Source: Sphingomonas sp.
GTDB lineage: Bacteria > Pseudomonadota > Alphaproteobacteria > Sphingomonadales > Sphingomonadaceae
Length of the DNA stretch: 64,000 nt
Assembly (NCBI RefSeq): GCF_026460985.1
Contig: NZ_JAPKNM010000094.1
Coordinates: 53,555-117,554 of the forward strand
Reading direction: 5' to 3'
Positions 34,939 through 43,883 of the stretch are shown here, in pieces (positions within the stretch are counted from its first letter, which is position 1; each line of letters starts with the position of its first letter). The notes beneath the pieces are model-generated. The model did not search any database, had not been told where the DNA came from, and worked only from the letters and a program-made list of their open reading frames with translations. The position numbers were made by a program, and so were the translations under genes.

Positions 34939-36636
34939 TCAGAAGCCGAAGCCGGGAGCGGCGGCGCCGCCCTTTTTCGGCCGCGAGGGGGCGGGAGCGG
35001 CCTTTGCAGGCTGCGGAGCGGAAGGGGTGGGGAGCGCGGGCCCGGGCGCGAAGGCGCCCACGGTCGGCGTCGCGCCGCTCGGCGCCATCGTCGGCTTGGG
35101 ACGGTCCCCGCCGGCCTTGTTGCCGACCAGGTCGCCGCCGATGATCCGCTCGAAGTCGTTCGGCGCCTTGTAGCCGTCGGTCGGCAGCACGATCTGGTTC
35201 GCGTTGACCGGCTTGACCAGATACGGCGTGATCACGATCACCAGCTCGGTCTCGTTGCGGCGGAATCCGTTGGAGCGGAACAATGCGCCGAGCACGGGCA
35301 CGTCGCCGAGCCCGGGGGTCTTGTCGATCGAATTGTCGTGGCTGTTCTGCAGCAGCCCGCCGATCACCATGCTCTCGCCCGAACCGAGCTCGACCGTCGT
35401 TTCGGCGCGCCGCGTGGTGAGCGCCGGGACCTGGTTGCCGCTGAGGGTGATCGCGCCCGCCGTCGTCAGCGCCGAGACTTCGGGCCGCACGCGCAGCGAG
35501 ATGCGGCCGTCCGAGAGCACGGTCGGCGTGAAGGCGAGGCTGACGCCGTAGGGCTTGTATTCGACCGAGACGGCGCCGAGCCCCTGGCTCACCAGGATCG
35601 GGATCTCGCCGCCGGCGAGGAAGGTGCTGGTCTCGCCCGAGAGCGCGGTCAGGTTCGGATTGGTGAGCGTCGTCACCTGGCCGATCCGCTCGCCCAGATC
35701 GAGCGCGCCGAGCACGTCGAGGCCCAGCAGCTTGCCGGCGAGGCCGATCGTGCTGAACTTGTCGCCCTTGGTGATGTTGTAGGTCGAGCCCGTGCCCGGA
35801 AGGACGAAGTCGCCCTTGGCGGGATCGAAGGGGAGGCTGATCGTCCCGGCGGGAAAGCCGAAGCGCGACGAAGCGTCCAGCACCGGCAGGTTCGAAAGGT
35901 TGGGCGTGCCGATGGTGCCCGGAATGCGCGAGCCCGAAGACACGCCGAACTGGAAGCCGCCGGTCTGGTCGCGCGTGAGCAGGTTGACGCCGACGTCCTT
36001 GACGAAGCTGCGGCTCACTTCGGCGAAGCGCACCTGCAGGTTCACCTGCAGCGGAGTCGCGGTCTTGAGGCGATTGATCACGGGGATCTTGAGCTGCGCG
36101 GCCGGATCCGAGACGTTGACCCCCGGATTGAGCGCGGCGAGCACCAGCCGCTGCGCCTGTTCGCTGTCGTCGGGCGATGCGACGGTGCCGGTGAGCACGG
36201 CGAGCTGCCCCACAGTGGTGACGCGGATGTCCGCTTCGGGCATCGCCGCCTTCATCATGCGATCGATCGACGTGATGTTCTGCGCGACGCGGACATTGGT
36301 CGAATAGACCACGCTGCCGCCCGCGGTGGTCGCGAAGACCGTCGCCTCGCCGAACTCCTTGCCGAACAAGTGGATCTGGCGGGGATTGGCGACATAGACG
36401 TCCGCCACGCCGGGATTGGACGTCCAGACGTTGGTGACGTTCGCGGGGAGCGTGATGAGCTCGCCCTGGCCGATCGACAGCAGCACTTCGCTGGTCGGCC
36501 GCTGGGCGCCGACGGGCAGGTTCGCCACACGCGCCTTCTGGCGCGTCTGGGCCATCGCCCCGGTGGGCAGGCTCATCGCCAGCGCCGCCGTCACCGTTGC
36601 GCCGAGCGCCCGGTTCAGGAGTGTCATGGTGCGCAT
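34939..36636 (-). CDS. cpaC: Tad pilus secretin CpaC (RcpA)
   Basis: Predicted 565 residues. Signal peptide to about residue 29 (TGAMAQ). The N-terminal pilus-formation domain has GQGELITLPANVTNVW and IHLFGKEFGEATVFA, then a BON-like part. The secretin core contains LGALDLGERIGQVTTLTNPN, FLAGGEIPILVS, SVEYKPYGVSLAFTPTVL and IGGLLQNSHDNSIDKTPGLG. The Pro/Ala-rich tail (after about 500) is variable. It forms the outer-membrane pore of the pilus. The stop of cpaB directly abuts the start (no gap). Confidence 0.95.
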   Translation of the reverse strand: MRTMTLLNRALGATVTAALAMSLPTGAMAQTRQKARVANLPVGAQRPTSEVLLSIGQGELITLPANVTNVWTSNPGVADVYVANPRQIHLFGKEFGEATVFATTAGGSVVYSTNVRVAQNITSIDRMMKAAMPEADIRVTTVGQLAVLTGTVASPDDSEQAQRLVLAALNPGVNVSDPAAQLKIPVINRLKTATPLQVNLQVRFAEVSRSFVKDVGVNLLTRDQTGGFQFGVSSGSRIPGTIGTPNLSNLPVLDASSRFGFPAGTISLPFDPAKGDFVLPGTGSTYNITKGDKFSTIGLAGKLLGLDVLGALDLGERIGQVTTLTNPNLTALSGETSTFLAGGEIPILVSQGLGAVSVEYKPYGVSLAFTPTVLSDGRISLRVRPEVSALTTAGAITLSGNQVPALTTRRAETTVELGSGESMVIGGLLQNSHDNSIDKTPGLGDVPVLGALFRSNGFRRNETELVIVITPYLVKPVNANQIVLPTDGYKAPNDFERIIGGDLVGNKAGGDRPKPTMAPSGATPTVGAFAPGPALPTPSAPQPAKAAPAPSRPKKGGAAAPGFGF

Positions 36637-37653
36637 CTAGTTCTTACCCCCGACCTCGATCTCGGTCACGCTGTTGCCCCGGGCGACGTTGATCACCGGG
36701 CCCTTCTTGACGGCGGCGGCGCCCGGATAAGTGCCGGTCGTCGTGCCGTTATTGTCCTTCGGCTTGCCCGGGACGGTGCTGCGCTGGAAGCGCGACACGT
36801 CGGCGCCGGTGGCGAAGCCGCCGCGGCCTTCCATCGGGCGGGCGGCGACGCGCGCCATCATTTCCTTTTCCTTCGCCGGATCGCCGTCCGCCGGCACCTC
36901 GACGTCGCCATTGGCGATGGCCTGCTCGAGATCGCCCTGATTGTCGGCGATCGAGCGGAGCGACAGCGAGAGCTGGCCGACGGTCTGCGCGACGGCGATC
37001 TTCTCGGCGATCTTGGGCGTCGCCTCGACGGTGACGGTCGAATAAGTGGTGACGACGGTGTTGCCCTTGTCGTCGGACTGCTTGTCGGTCTTCTGGTCGG
37101 TGGCGAGCACGCGCAGGTTGCGCAGGATCGTCTCCGAAGCCTTGAGCGGGGGGCCGTCGCCGCCGCCGGCGACCGACTGGGTCAGCACCAGGTCGACGCG
37201 GTCGCCCGGGAAGACGAAGCCCGCGACCGCGCTCTGGGTGGAAACGGGAACGGTGACGGCGCGCATGCCCGCCCCGAGCGCGGCGGCGAGGAAGCCGCGG
37301 TCGCCGGGCTTGACCAATGCGCCCTGGGTGATCGGCTGGCCCGCTGGAATCGCGAATCGGACGACGGTGCCCTGCAGCTTGCCCGGCTCGCTCTCGCCCT
37401 TCACGAAATAGGCGCCCTCGATCAGCTCCTTCGGCCAGGCGACGAACTTGACCGACGTGGCGTCGAGGATCGTCCCCACCGGCAGGGCGCGCGTGGCGAC
37501 CATCACTTCGGTGGTGTTCTGCGGCGCGGCTGCGACCGGCGCGGCACCTGCGGTGGGCGCGGACGCGCCCATGAAGATGTTGCGTGCCATGAACGCGGTG
37601 ATCGCGGCGACCACGAGCGCGCCTACGAGCAGAATGAGCTTGCGTGCATCCAT
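36637..37653 (-). CDS. cpaB: Pilus assembly protein CpaB (RcpC)
   Basis: Predicted 338 residues. N-terminal membrane anchor (MDARKLILLVGALVVAA). SAF domain: VMVATRALPVGTILDATSVKFVAWP, with ITQGALVKPGDRGFLAA; then the CpaB core AVTVPVSTQSAVAGFVFPGD, RVDLVLTQ. It is an inner-membrane/periplasmic protein that meets the secretin. 55 bases lie between it and cpaA. Confidence 0.94.
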   Translation of the reverse strand: MDARKLILLVGALVVAAITAFMARNIFMGASAPTAGAAPVAAAPQNTTEVMVATRALPVGTILDATSVKFVAWPKELIEGAYFVKGESEPGKLQGTVVRFAIPAGQPITQGALVKPGDRGFLAAALGAGMRAVTVPVSTQSAVAGFVFPGDRVDLVLTQSVAGGGDGPPLKASETILRNLRVLATDQKTDKQSDDKGNTVVTTYSTVTVEATPKIAEKIAVAQTVGQLSLSLRSIADNQGDLEQAIANGDVEVPADGDPAKEKEMMARVAARPMEGRGGFATGADVSRFQRSTVPGKPKDNNGTTTGTYPGAAAVKKGPVINVARGNSVTEIEVGGKN

Positions 37654-37708
37654 TTCGCTTCAAGCCTTTTCAATTACATGGCCGGTACGGTTGCGCCGGC
37701 GTTAAGCA

Positions 37709-38383
37709 TCACGTGAACTGGTTAAGAATCGGTTCGCGAAGAACGAGCAGTGTCGAAATCGCAATCGCGACGCCGTACGGCGTCTCGGGAACGATCCCGC
37801 GCTTGCGTGCCGCGCGGGCCCCCGCCAGCAGCACCACGCCGATCGCAGCAACCAACGTCATCGCCGCAGCCGCGGCGGCTATCGGTTGCCCGACAAAGGC
37901 CGCTGCGATCCCGCCGCGACCCGCATAGACGAGCCAGGCGAGCGCCAGCGCGCCCAAAGCGAGAGGCCCGATCGTCCGCCACGGCAGCGCCCGAAGGCCG
38001 CCGCGTAGCTGCGTCCAGCGCTCCGCCACCATGACGATCGTCAGCGCGCCGCCGACGAGCGACATCAGTATCAGCATGCCGACCAGCGGCTGCACCGGCA
38101 GCCACAGCGCCAGCGCGCCGAGGAGCTTGACGTCGCCGCCGCCCATCTGGCCGATCGCAAAGGCGCCGACGAAGAAACCGAAGACCAGCACGGCGAGGCC
38201 GAGCTGGATCGCGACCTCCGGCCAGAGCGCGAGCCCATTGGCCCACCACCAGAGCGGCGCGAGCAATGCGATCGCGGCATTCTTCCAGTTGGCGATGTTG
38301 CGCGAGCGCGCGTCCTCGATCCCGGCCGAGACCAGGAGCAGGCCGAGCGCGCTCAGCAGAAAGGTTAGAAAGACGTCCCCCAT
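37709..38383 (-). CDS. cpaA: Prepilin peptidase CpaA (TadV)
   Basis: Predicted 224 residues with about six membrane helices. It is an aspartic protease that cuts Flp prepilins at the inner membrane. The first catalytic Asp is in AGIEDARSRNIANW and the second in the GxGD motif IGQMGGGDVKLLGA. ATG 38383 is taken as start; a GTG at 38395 would add four residues, and neither has a clear ribosome site. First gene of the leftward pilus operon, 49 bases from the divergent hydrolase gene. No pilin (flp) gene is in the window, so its substrate is encoded elsewhere. Confidence 0.9.
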   Translation of the reverse strand: MGDVFLTFLLSALGLLLVSAGIEDARSRNIANWKNAAIALLAPLWWWANGLALWPEVAIQLGLAVLVFGFFVGAFAIGQMGGGDVKLLGALALWLPVQPLVGMLILMSLVGGALTIVMVAERWTQLRGGLRALPWRTIGPLALGALALAWLVYAGRGGIAAAFVGQPIAAAAAAMTLVAAIGVVLLAGARAARKRGIVPETPYGVAIAISTLLVLREPILNQFT

Positions 38384-38432
38384 CCCGCCTAACACCTAGA
38401 CGGCATGGCTTATCAAAACGTAACCAACCCCC

Positions 38433-39392
38433 ATGGCAACTTCCCCTATGGACCGCCGGGCCATTCCCGCCGGCGCGCGCATCGATCGCTGGCTCGCTCC
38501 CGATGGCTGGGACCACCGCGTGTTCGACTGGCGGGCTGATGTGCGCGGATCGAACCACGCCCCACGTGGTTCGATCCTGTTCCAGGGCGGGCGCGGCGAC
38601 ATCTTCGAGAAGTATCTCGAGAGCTTCGCGCATTGGCACGAAGCGGGCTGGAACGTCACATGGTTCGACTGGCGCGGGCAGGGCGGTTCGGGCCGGCTGA
38701 CCCCCGCCGCGAATTGCGGCCATATCGAGGATTATGCCGATTATGTCCGCGACCTGCGCGACTTCTGGGCCGCCTGGGTCGTAGCGAACCCCGGCCCGCA
38801 CGTCGCGATGGGGCATTCGATGGGCGGCCATCTGGTGCTGCGCGCGCTGACCGAGGGCGCGATCGCGCCCGACGCTACCGTGCTCGTCGCGCCGATGCTG
38901 GGCTTCAAGCCGGGCATCTTCGGACCCTTCGCCGAACGCGCCGCGAAGTTCCTCGGCGGGCTCGGCGATACCGCGCGCCCGGCCTGGAAGGGCAATGAGA
39001 AGCCCTACACCACCGAGACCCGCGCCTCGCTGCTCACGCATGACCGCGATCGCTATGCCGACGAGATTTGGTGGCAGACCCATGACCCGTCGATCGTCAC
39101 CGGTCCGCCGAGCTGGCGCTGGGTGATCGAGGGCTTCCGCTCGATCCGCGAGCTCGCCGCCGATCCGCGGCTCCGGGAGATGCGCGTGCCCACGCTGATG
39201 CTCGTCGCCGAGAATGACGGGCTGATCGACGGCAAGGCCGCGCTCAGGCTTGCTCCGAGCCTGCCCGACGTCCGCGTCGTCCGCTTCGGCAGGGAGAGCG
39301 CGCACGAGATATTGCGCGAGGCCGACCCCGTGCGCGACCGCGCGATCGAAGCGATCGATTCGTTCCTCGCGGACCGAGCGCCCGGGGCGTGA
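38433..39392 (+). CDS. Alpha/beta hydrolase, lysophospholipase (PldB)-like
   Basis: Predicted 319 residues, no signal peptide. Serine hydrolase of the Hydrolase_4 group: SILFQGGRGDIFEKYLE, WFDWRGQGGSGRLT, nucleophile elbow AMGHSMGGHLVLRAL, VAPMLGF, the acid region TLMLVAENDGLID and the His in ESAHEILREAD. Such enzymes act on monoacylglycerols or lysophospholipids. Its stop overlaps the start of the next gene (GTGA), so the two are coupled. Confidence 0.87.
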   Translation: MATSPMDRRAIPAGARIDRWLAPDGWDHRVFDWRADVRGSNHAPRGSILFQGGRGDIFEKYLESFAHWHEAGWNVTWFDWRGQGGSGRLTPAANCGHIEDYADYVRDLRDFWAAWVVANPGPHVAMGHSMGGHLVLRALTEGAIAPDATVLVAPMLGFKPGIFGPFAERAAKFLGGLGDTARPAWKGNEKPYTTETRASLLTHDRDRYADEIWWQTHDPSIVTGPPSWRWVIEGFRSIRELAADPRLREMRVPTLMLVAENDGLIDGKAALRLAPSLPDVRVVRFGRESAHEILREADPVRDRAIEAIDSFLADRAPGA

Positions 39393-40471
39393 CACGCTAC
39401 GACATCGCGATCGTCGGCGCCGGGATCGCCGGGGCGAGCCTCGCCGCCGAAGTGGCGCCGCATGCCCGCGTGCTGCTGCTCGAGGCCGAGGAGCGCCCCG
39501 GCTACCATGCCACCGGACGCTCGGCGGCCTTCTGGTCGGAGACCTATGGCGGGCCCGACATCCAGCCGCTCACCACCGCCTCGGGGCCGTTGCTCCGCGC
39601 GGGCGGCTTCCTCGAGCCGCTCGGCTCGCTCCATATCGGCCGTGCCGCGGAGCAGGCGCAGGTCGATGCCTTTCTCGCCGAGTTCGAAGGCAGCGGTGTC
39701 GAGCTCCGCGCCGTCGATCCGCGCGAGACGCTGCCGGGCCTCCGTCCCGAATGGACGCTGGGCGTGCATGAGCCGAGCTGCGAATATATCGATGTGGGCG
39801 GGCTCCACGCGGCATATCTAGCGGCGGTCCGCCGCGCGGGAGGCGAGGTGGTGGTATCGGCCGCGCTCGAGGCGGCGACCCGCGGGAACGACCGCTGGTC
39901 GCTCGACACGCGTGCGGGCCGCTTCGAGGCGGATATCCTCGTCGACGCAGCCGGGGCCTGGGCCGATCCGGTCGCGGTCATGGCGGGCGCGAGGCCGGTC
40001 GGCGTCCAGCCCTATCGGCGCACGATGCTGCAGCTCCGCACCGATCCCGCGCCGCCGCCCGGCTGCCCGCACGTCGCGCATATCGGCGGCAGCTTCTACT
40101 TCAAGCCCGAGGCGGGCGGGCGATTGTGGCTCAGCCCGCATGACGAGATCGCCAGCGATCCCTGCGACGCCGCCCCCGAGGAGCTCGACGTGGCGATCGC
40201 GATCGACCGCTTCGAGCATGTCGTCGATTGGCGCGTCGCGGCGCTCGAACACAAATGGGCGGGGCTCCGGAGCTTCGCGCCCGACCGGCTGCCGGTCTAC
40301 GGCTTCGATCCGGCGGTGGAGGGCTTCTTCTGGTGCGCAGGGCAGGGCGGCTTCGGCATCCAGACCGCACCCGCCGCGGCGAAGCTGGCGGCGGCCCTGC
40401 TGCTGGGCCAGCCGCCGGGCGCGGAAGTCGCGCAGATCGACGCAGGGCGATATTCACCGCGGCGCTTTTGA
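39389..40471 (+). CDS. FAD-dependent D-amino-acid-oxidase-type oxidoreductase
   Basis: Predicted 360 residues. N-terminal dinucleotide fold YDIAIVGAGIAGASLA, then LLLEAEERPGYHATGRSAAF (the DAO-family arginine/histidine region), ILVDAAGAWADPVA and the C-terminal FFWCAGQGGFGIQTAPA. Close relatives are deaminating glycine/D-amino-acid or D-2-hydroxy-acid dehydrogenases; the substrate is not evident. GTG start overlapping the upstream stop by 4 bases. Confidence 0.87.
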   Translation: MTRYDIAIVGAGIAGASLAAEVAPHARVLLLEAEERPGYHATGRSAAFWSETYGGPDIQPLTTASGPLLRAGGFLEPLGSLHIGRAAEQAQVDAFLAEFEGSGVELRAVDPRETLPGLRPEWTLGVHEPSCEYIDVGGLHAAYLAAVRRAGGEVVVSAALEAATRGNDRWSLDTRAGRFEADILVDAAGAWADPVAVMAGARPVGVQPYRRTMLQLRTDPAPPPGCPHVAHIGGSFYFKPEAGGRLWLSPHDEIASDPCDAAPEELDVAIAIDRFEHVVDWRVAALEHKWAGLRSFAPDRLPVYGFDPAVEGFFWCAGQGGFGIQTAPAAAKLAAALLLGQPPGAEVAQIDAGRYSPRRF

Positions 40472-40505
40472 TCTATGTTGCAGCTCCGCAACGAAAGGTT
40501 GGACC

Positions 40506-40679
40506 ATGGCCCATAAATTCGTGATCGAGCAGAACAAGGCGGGCGAGTATGTCGCCAAGTTCAAGCACAATGCCGAGACGATCTTCTGGACCGAAGGCTA
40601 TGCGTCGAAGGCATCCGCCAAGAACGCGATCGAATCGATCCTGAAGAACGGCCCCGCCGCGCCCGTCGAAGAAGGCTGA
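40506..40679 (+). CDS. YegP/UPF0339 (DUF1508) small protein
   Basis: Predicted 57 residues, one DUF1508 repeat: FVIEQNKAGEYVAKFKHNAE, TEGYASKASAKNAIESI. The family has one or two such repeats of a beta-beta-beta-alpha unit and no known activity. AAAGG lies 8 bases before the ATG. The reading frame is separate from, and 34 bases after, the oxidoreductase gene. Confidence 0.87.
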   Translation: MAHKFVIEQNKAGEYVAKFKHNAETIFWTEGYASKASAKNAIESILKNGPAAPVEEG

Positions 40680-40833
40680 TCCGCACGGCTCCGCGCCGTC
40701 CCGTCTCCGCTGCCACGCGTCAGCCGGCGATTGCCGCTACGGAAACCGACACCTGCGAAGGGGTGCAGGATTTCCGCGGTTTCCGATGGATTTCGCTCGC
40801 CGTGAATCGCGTCCGGTGGTAGTTTCACGCATC

Positions 40834-41241
40834 ATGCAAGGCACTGCTCTTCCCTATGAATTTCCCATCGACGTCGCTCGCGAGGACATCGATTTCATGG
40901 GACACGTCAACAATGCCAGCTACCTGAAATGGGTGCAGGAGGCGGTGATCAGCCACTGGCGCGGGATCGCCCCGCCCGAGGCGGTGGCGCGGCATCTCTG
41001 GGTCGCGCTCAAGCACGAGATCACCTATCGCCGGCCGGCCTTTCTCGACGACGACGTCGTCGCGACGGTGCTTCTCGAAAAGGTCCAGGGCGCGCGCGCC
41101 TTCTACGAGACGGTGATCAAGCGCGGCTCGGAAGTGCTCGCCGAGGTCAAGTCGAGCTGGTGCTGCCTCGACGCCGAGACGCTGCGGCCGGCACGAATCG
41201 CGCAGGGCGTGATCGACCGCTTCTTCGTCAAGTCCGACTGA
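40834..41241 (+). CDS. Acyl-CoA thioesterase, 4HBT hotdog family
   Basis: Predicted 135 residues, single hotdog domain: REDIDFMGHVNNASYLKWVQEA, with the catalytic Asp of the 'D..GHVNN..Y' motif, then LKHEITYRRPAFLDDDV and FYETVIKRGSEVLAEVKSSW. It hydrolyses acyl-CoA thioesters in the cytoplasm; chain length unknown. ATG 40834 is taken as start; an in-frame ATG at 40786 is possible but the added residues are not conserved in type. Confidence 0.85.
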   Translation: MQGTALPYEFPIDVAREDIDFMGHVNNASYLKWVQEAVISHWRGIAPPEAVARHLWVALKHEITYRRPAFLDDDVVATVLLEKVQGARAFYETVIKRGSEVLAEVKSSWCCLDAETLRPARIAQGVIDRFFVKSD

Positions 41242-41430
41242 CTCCTAGGCGATGTGGGGAGCGCGCTAGACGGCCCGGAGCATCGGATCGCCCTGCCTCC
41301 ACCAAGCCCATCCTCCGCTATTTGCGTGATCTCGCCGGCCCGCGGGCTGCGCATTGAACCATTTCGCGTTCGTGTTGGACCAATGCGATATCTAGATGTG
41401 ATCGGAGGCGACCAGAAGTTGGGCGTGCGA

Positions 41431-42006
41431 ATGGTTCGAACAAACGCCGCGGAGAGACGTTCGAGCGAGGACCTCCGGCTGATAGAGCGCGTCCGAGGCG
41501 GGGATTTGCTCGCGTTCGAGGAGCTCTATCGCATCTATCACTCGGGAATGACGCGGTTCGTGGCAAATTTGGTTCGTCGCCCGACGTTGATCGAGGAAGT
41601 GGTGAACGACACGATGATGGTGGTCTGGGAGAAGGCAGGCAGCTTCAATGGCGCGAGCAAACTTTCGACATGGATGTTCGCAATCGCCTATCGCAAGGCG
41701 ATGCGCGCATTGCGACGTCATGACGAGGCGATGGAGGATGCCCAGTCCGAAAAGCGGCCTTCGCTCAATCCGTCGCCCGAAGAGGAGATGATCCAGGCGC
41801 GCGCGGGCAAGCTGTTGGCGAACGCAATGCAATCGCTCTCGGCAGATCATCGGACAGTCGTGAACCTCACTTATTTTCACGAAATGGACTATCGGGAGAT
41901 CGCGGCTGTCATGGGGTGCCCGATCGACACGGTGAAGACACGGATGTTTCATGCCCGAAGGCACTTGCGCCGGCTGCTCGGCGGTGAACTTGCGGATTGG
42001 ATCTAG
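41431..42006 (+). CDS. ECF RNA polymerase sigma factor
   Basis: Predicted 191 residues from ATG 41431 (207 if ATG 41383 is used; the start is uncertain). Region 2: LIERVRGGDLLAFEELYRIY, VNDTMMVVWEKAGSF, STWMFAIAYRKAMRAL. Region 4: MQSLSADHRTVVNLTYFHEM, YREIAAVMGCPIDTVKTRMF. It is followed after 8 bases by its zinc-finger anti-sigma factor and then by a subtilase and a porin gene, all coupled, suggesting a self-contained envelope-response unit. Confidence 0.93.
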   Translation: MVRTNAAERRSSEDLRLIERVRGGDLLAFEELYRIYHSGMTRFVANLVRRPTLIEEVVNDTMMVVWEKAGSFNGASKLSTWMFAIAYRKAMRALRRHDEAMEDAQSEKRPSLNPSPEEEMIQARAGKLLANAMQSLSADHRTVVNLTYFHEMDYREIAAVMGCPIDTVKTRMFHARRHLRRLLGGELADWI

Positions 42007-42014
42007 GAACGGCG

Positions 42015-42641
42015 ATGGGAAATCTTGTCCACTTGCACGGCGACGCGCACGAGCAAACGCTCAAGCTGCTGCCTTGGTATCTGAACGGCACCTTGGACGA
42101 AGCCGAGGCCGCGATGGTCGAGGCGCATCTGGTGGAATGCCCGTTGTGCAGCCGTGAGGCCGAGGGCGAGATTGCGCTCCGCAACGGTGTGACGAGCCTC
42201 GCGAACGATGTAGACCATGGCTGGGCGGCGATGCGCCAGAAACTGGAGACCGCCGAAACACCATCGCCCCAACGAACGCCCGTCTGGCGGCGGCGTGTCG
42301 GTCTGGGCTGGGCGGGCGCGGGCGCGCTCGCCGCGTCGGTCACGGCTGTCGCGCTCGCGTCGCTGCAACCCCATAGCCCTGACAATATCTATCACGCGCT
42401 TGGCGCGGCGCCGCTACCCAGCACTGCGAATGCGATCGTGCTGTTCAGTCCGGACACGTCGTCCCAGGTCATGCGCGATGCGCTCGCGGGTGTGGGCGCC
42501 CGCATAACCGATGGCCCGCTGGCGAGCGGCGGATACATGTTGCACCTTCCACCTTTGGAACGCGGCCGCCGCCTCGATCAGCTTCGTACCAAATCCGGCG
42601 TCGTGATGGCGGAACCGATAGACGCGCCGCCGGGACCATGA
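42015..42641 (+). CDS. Membrane-bound zinc-finger anti-sigma factor
   Basis: Predicted 208 residues. The N-terminal ZAS motif MVEAHLVECPLCSREAE has the His-x3-Cys-x2-Cys zinc ligands. One membrane helix follows at about residues 97-115 (LGWAGAGALAASVTAVALAS), and a periplasmic domain at about 116-208 ending at VVMAEPIDAPPGP. It should hold the sigma factor inactive at the membrane until a periplasmic signal arrives. AGGAAC before ATG 42015. Its last codons overlap the protease start (ATGA). Confidence 0.88.
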   Translation: MGNLVHLHGDAHEQTLKLLPWYLNGTLDEAEAAMVEAHLVECPLCSREAEGEIALRNGVTSLANDVDHGWAAMRQKLETAETPSPQRTPVWRRRVGLGWAGAGALAASVTAVALASLQPHSPDNIYHALGAAPLPSTANAIVLFSPDTSSQVMRDALAGVGARITDGPLASGGYMLHLPPLERGRRLDQLRTKSGVVMAEPIDAPPGP

Positions 42642-43882
42642 TCAGAGCCCGCACATCCATGCTGGCGCTGGGATTGCTGCTCCCATCGTTGGCGGCGCAG
42701 GCTTCGCCGGCGCGCGCCAGCTACGCGCCTTCGCAGAAGCCCGCACAGGTCCTCGTCATGTTGCGCCTGCCGCCGCCGCATCTGCGGGCCGGAGCTAGCA
42801 ATTCGGGCAGCTATGGCGATGCGAGCTCGCAGGCGGCCCGCCGGCGCACAGCCGAGCGCGCGGCGCGCGAGCGCGGAATGCGTGTATCGGACGGCTGGCC
42901 GATGCCGCTGCTGGGGGTCGATTGCTTCGTGTTCGATTTGCCCGCCGGGCTCAGCGTGGAGCGGGCGATCGAGCTGCTTTCGCAAGACAAGGCCGTGCTC
43001 TGGGCGCAGCCGATGCAGACGTACAAGGTTCGCGGCGGGCAACGCGATACCGATCCGCTCTATCCGATACAGCCCGCCGCGATGGCCTGGCGTCTGTCCG
43101 ACCTGCACCGCTTTGCAACTGGACGCGGAATAACCGTCGCTGTGATCGACAGCAGGGTCGAGACGAGCCATCCCGACCTCGCCGGTCAGTTCAGCTTAAG
43201 TCAGGATTTCGTTGGGGGGCCATCGCGTGTCGCCGAGCAGCACGGGACTGGAGTCGCGGGCGTCATCGCGGCGAAGGCAAATAACGGCCTGGGGATCGCC
43301 GGCGTGGCACCCCAGGTCCGCTTGATGGCGTTGCGTGCGTGCTGGGAAAGCGGATCCGGTAGCGCGCCGACCCTGTGCAACACGCTCAGCCTTGCCAAGG
43401 CACTTCATTTTGCGATCGATCACAACGCCAACATCATCAACATGAGCCTTAGCGGACCGTCGGACCCGTTGCTGGGCAAGTTGCTGGATGTCGCTGCAGC
43501 GCGCCGTATCGCGGTCGTCGCGGCTTATGACGCGGATGCGGGGAATGGCGGCTTTCCGGCGTCCAAGCCCGGCGTCATCGCGGTTGCCGATGAATCTTTG
43601 CGATCAAGGCCTGCGACAGTGTACGGTGCGCCTGGTCGGGATATTCCCACTACGAAGCCGGGGGGTCGATGGTACGTCGTGAACGGCAGCTCCTACGCGG
43701 TGGCCCATGTCAGCGGGCTGCTTGCGCTCGTCCGGGAGCGGCGCCGTGGCCTGCCCATGCGCCTGGCGGTTCGAGGGAGAGGCAACGTCGTGGACGCCTG
43801 TGCGACGCTTCTGTCGGTTACGCGTTCTTGTGATTGCAGCTGTACGTTCCGCATCATGGCGAAGACTTCCGCAAAGCGCTGA
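42638..43882 (+). CDS. Secreted S8 (subtilisin-type) serine peptidase
   Basis: Predicted 414 residues. Signal peptide to about residue 22 (LAAQA). A pro-domain-like region follows (about 35-130: QVLVMLRLPPPHL, LLGVDCFVFDLPAGLS). Catalytic triad: Asp171 in VAVIDSRVETSHPD, His202 in EQHGTGVAGVIA, Ser352 in NGSSYAVAHVSG. The substrate-binding loop INMSLSGPSD and the oxyanion region AGNGGFPAS are present. The C-terminal 40 residues are Cys-containing (DCSCTF). Being in an ECF/anti-sigma operon, it may cut the anti-sigma factor or a surface target. Confidence 0.9.
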   Translation: MIRARTSMLALGLLLPSLAAQASPARASYAPSQKPAQVLVMLRLPPPHLRAGASNSGSYGDASSQAARRRTAERAARERGMRVSDGWPMPLLGVDCFVFDLPAGLSVERAIELLSQDKAVLWAQPMQTYKVRGGQRDTDPLYPIQPAAMAWRLSDLHRFATGRGITVAVIDSRVETSHPDLAGQFSLSQDFVGGPSRVAEQHGTGVAGVIAAKANNGLGIAGVAPQVRLMALRACWESGSGSAPTLCNTLSLAKALHFAIDHNANIINMSLSGPSDPLLGKLLDVAAARRIAVVAAYDADAGNGGFPASKPGVIAVADESLRSRPATVYGAPGRDIPTTKPGGRWYVVNGSSYAVAHVSGLLALVRERRRGLPMRLAVRGRGNVVDACATLLSVTRSCDCSCTFRIMAKTSAKR

Positions 43883-43883
43883 G

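Noticed and set aside
35338..37716. 792-codon plus-strand frame opposite cpaC and cpaB
   Set aside because: No domain, and both pilus genes on the other strand are full length.
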